A DNA stretch of 5,713 bases, from contig CATOJU010000073.1 of NCBI GenBank assembly GCA_951800555.1, positions 1-5,713 on the forward strand. Direction: 5' to 3'. A program made the translations under genes and the position numbers. Numbering within the stretch: position 1 is the first letter of the stretch; each line of letters starts with the position of its first letter. The notes under the pieces were generated by a model that saw nothing but the letters and a program-made list of their open reading frames with translations, made no database searches and was not told the origin of the DNA. Below, piece by piece: positions 4,266 to 5,713 of this stretch. The DNA is from an uncultured Rickettsiales bacterium. GTDB taxonomy: Bacteria > Pseudomonadota > Alphaproteobacteria > Rickettsiales > UBA1997.

Positions 4266-5713
4266 ATGAAAATAAAAAAAGAAAAGAAATTTAATGATTT
4301 TATAGAAACCCATCCAATACAATTGGATTTTTTTGAACTACTTGATGTTCACGACAATAAAAGAGATAAATATTCTGGTATTGTAGGTTTATATGACTGT
4401 ATGCCAAAGTATGTTATTAGGGTTGATAATAGTAAACAAAATGTTCGTAATCTTATCATAACTAGAGAATTTGTTTATGATAAAAAAAATATGACTATAA
4501 GTATTTCTCCGGCATTAATAAAACAAAAAAATGGAGAAACAAAGGTATTTTATCCAACTGCAAGAGAAGGAATTATTGAAGATGTTTTAAGAAAATTTAC
4601 TACTGATCCAATCAGAAATAGTTTTTTGGATGATAGATTATCTGTTAAATTTACAATTTATGATTTAAGAAAAGAATTAAAAAGAGTTAATCATGAATAT
4701 AGTTATTCTGAAATAAAAGAATCATTAGAGATACTTTCTAAAACTAATATTGAGATTAAAACACAGAACGGAAAAATTACATTTTCATCAAATATGTTTG
4801 AAACTTTCGGTATAATCGATGGAAATGATAAAGACAAATTTTTTATCGATAAAGATGAGAGAGAAAAAAAAATTATTTATTTCGTAAGATTTAATAGTTT
4901 AGTTTCTAATAGTATTAAGGATGGGACTTGGAAAATATTAAATTATGAACAATATATGAAATATAAATTTTTTTTAAGCAGATGGCTACATAAAAAGATT
5001 TCCAATATGTTTATGACTAAAACTATAGAAATACCATATAACATAAAGTTATCTACTATTATTAGAGATAGCGGGACAACTGAATATGAAAGTATAAGAT
5101 TAAATTTACCACAAGTGGAAAAAAGTTTAAAAGAGATGGTTAATATTGGTTCTATTAGTAAATATGAATCTGTAAAAGAATATGATAAAGATAAAAAAAA
5201 TAAAATTAAAGACGTATTATTTCTTATTTATATTTCTGATTCTTTTTTGAAAGATTTAAGTTTAAACTATTTTATAAAAGATAAATATAAATTAAAGGCT
5301 GTAGAAATAGATAAAGAAAAAAATAAAAACGTATTAACAAAAAAGGAACAGAAAGAAATAGGAGATATTAATAAAGATAATAATAATTTTAAAAAAGAAA
5401 TACAAGAATTATTAAGTAAATATGATTTATCTAGTAAAGATATAAATAAAATTATTTTCTTCAGAAAAAAGAAATCAGATGAATCTATAAAAAATAACAT
5501 ATTGTCAGCTATTGAATATATTGAAAAAGAAAGTCAAAGAAATAAACAATGCAATGTGATGGCTATTATTATAGCTAGTATAAATTATGATTGGTCTATT
5601 CAAAAGCAGTTATTTTATGATAATAACAAAAATAATAATGATATAAAAAATGAAGAAGAAAATAATAATTCTATGATTGCAAAAGATAAGATAAATAAAA
5701 TTATTAATAAAAT
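4266..5713 (+). CDS. Plasmid replication initiator (Rep), incomplete at the window end
   Basis: An open frame of 482 codons runs from the ATG at 4266 out of the window with no stop. It opens with ETHPIQLDFFELLD (14-27), then YSGIVGLYDCMPKYV (37-50), YPTAREGIIEDVLRK (96-110), and FTIYDLRKELKRVNHEYS (129-146) followed by SLEILSKTNIEI, which looks like a winged helix. A second similar part includes VRFNSLVSNSIKDGTWKILNYE (split by eye at 207-228) and RWLHKKIS (239-246). From memory this order resembles Rep initiators on Rickettsiales and Legionella plasmids; the family name could not be checked. After an Asn/Lys-rich linker (about 345-378), residues 380-443 form a helical C-terminal domain ending ASINYDW. 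Rep presumably binds the iterons upstream of parA. The start has no Shine-Dalgarno sequence and lies 8 bp after the RHH stop. A broken relative of this gene lies at 82-202. Confidence 0.85.
   Translation, partial: MKIKKEKKFNDFIETHPIQLDFFELLDVHDNKRDKYSGIVGLYDCMPKYVIRVDNSKQNVRNLIITREFVYDKKNMTISISPALIKQKNGETKVFYPTAREGIIEDVLRKFTTDPIRNSFLDDRLSVKFTIYDLRKELKRVNHEYSYSEIKESLEILSKTNIEIKTQNGKITFSSNMFETFGIIDGNDKDKFFIDKDEREKKIIYFVRFNSLVSNSIKDGTWKILNYEQYMKYKFFLSRWLHKKISNMFMTKTIEIPYNIKLSTIIRDSGTTEYESIRLNLPQVEKSLKEMVNIGSISKYESVKEYDKDKKNKIKDVLFLIYISDSFLKDLSLNYFIKDKYKLKAVEIDKEKNKNVLTKKEQKEIGDINKDNNNFKKEIQELLSKYDLSSKDINKIIFFRKKKSDESIKNNILSAIEYIEKESQRNKQCNVMAIIIASINYDWSIQKQLFYDNNKNNNDIKNEEENNNSMIAKDKINKIINK

Noticed and set aside
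5267..5500. 77-codon minus-strand frame rich in Leu, Phe and Ser
   Set aside because: It is the complement of the Lys/Asn/Asp-rich part of rep; the apparent membrane-like protein is a composition artefact.

Overview
The window looks like the maintenance region of a plasmid, or a plasmid-derived segment, from a very AT-rich bacterium. It carries a ParA-type ATPase, a small ribbon-helix-helix partner and a plasmid replication initiator in one codirectional block. This block lies downstream of a set of perfect 22-bp iterons and an almost G/C-free tract. The base composition, and a recalled resemblance of the Rep N-terminus to initiators of Rickettsiales and Legionella plasmids, suggest an intracellular alphaproteobacterium such as a Rickettsiales relative. 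That placement is an inference. TGA is used as a stop and TGG encodes Trp, so the standard bacterial code fits.

Layout. At 82-202 (+) lies a frameshifted, truncated relic of a second rep gene. It is cut at about 203 by an island (about 211-350) that is clearly richer in G+C and carries a hairpin. Positions 350-530 hold no convincing gene. On the minus strand, a two-gene unit (1231 down to 531) encodes two small proteins with export signals. The stop of the first overlaps the GTG start of the second, and the second protein is cysteine-rich. Upstream, also on the minus strand, is a one-domain cupin (1856-1479). After a gene-free stretch, a small basic gene (2216-2611, +) of uncertain DUF4160-like type precedes the replication/partition module.

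The intergenic region 2612-3409 is the most structured DNA here. It has a 17-bp perfect inverted repeat spanning 108 bp, several palindromes, three tandem iterons bracketed by an 11-bp inverted repeat, a fourth solitary iteron 128 bp further on, and about 220 bp of nearly pure A+T. Then come parA (3410-4003), the RHH gene (4006-4257) and rep (4266 to beyond the window end). In the likely working model, Rep binds the iterons to open the AT-rich DNA, and ParA plus the RHH protein segregate the plasmid, with the RHH protein probably also repressing the operon. The secreted pair, the cupin and the small basic gene would be cargo of unknown function. No complete insertion sequence, tRNA, rRNA or CRISPR array was seen.
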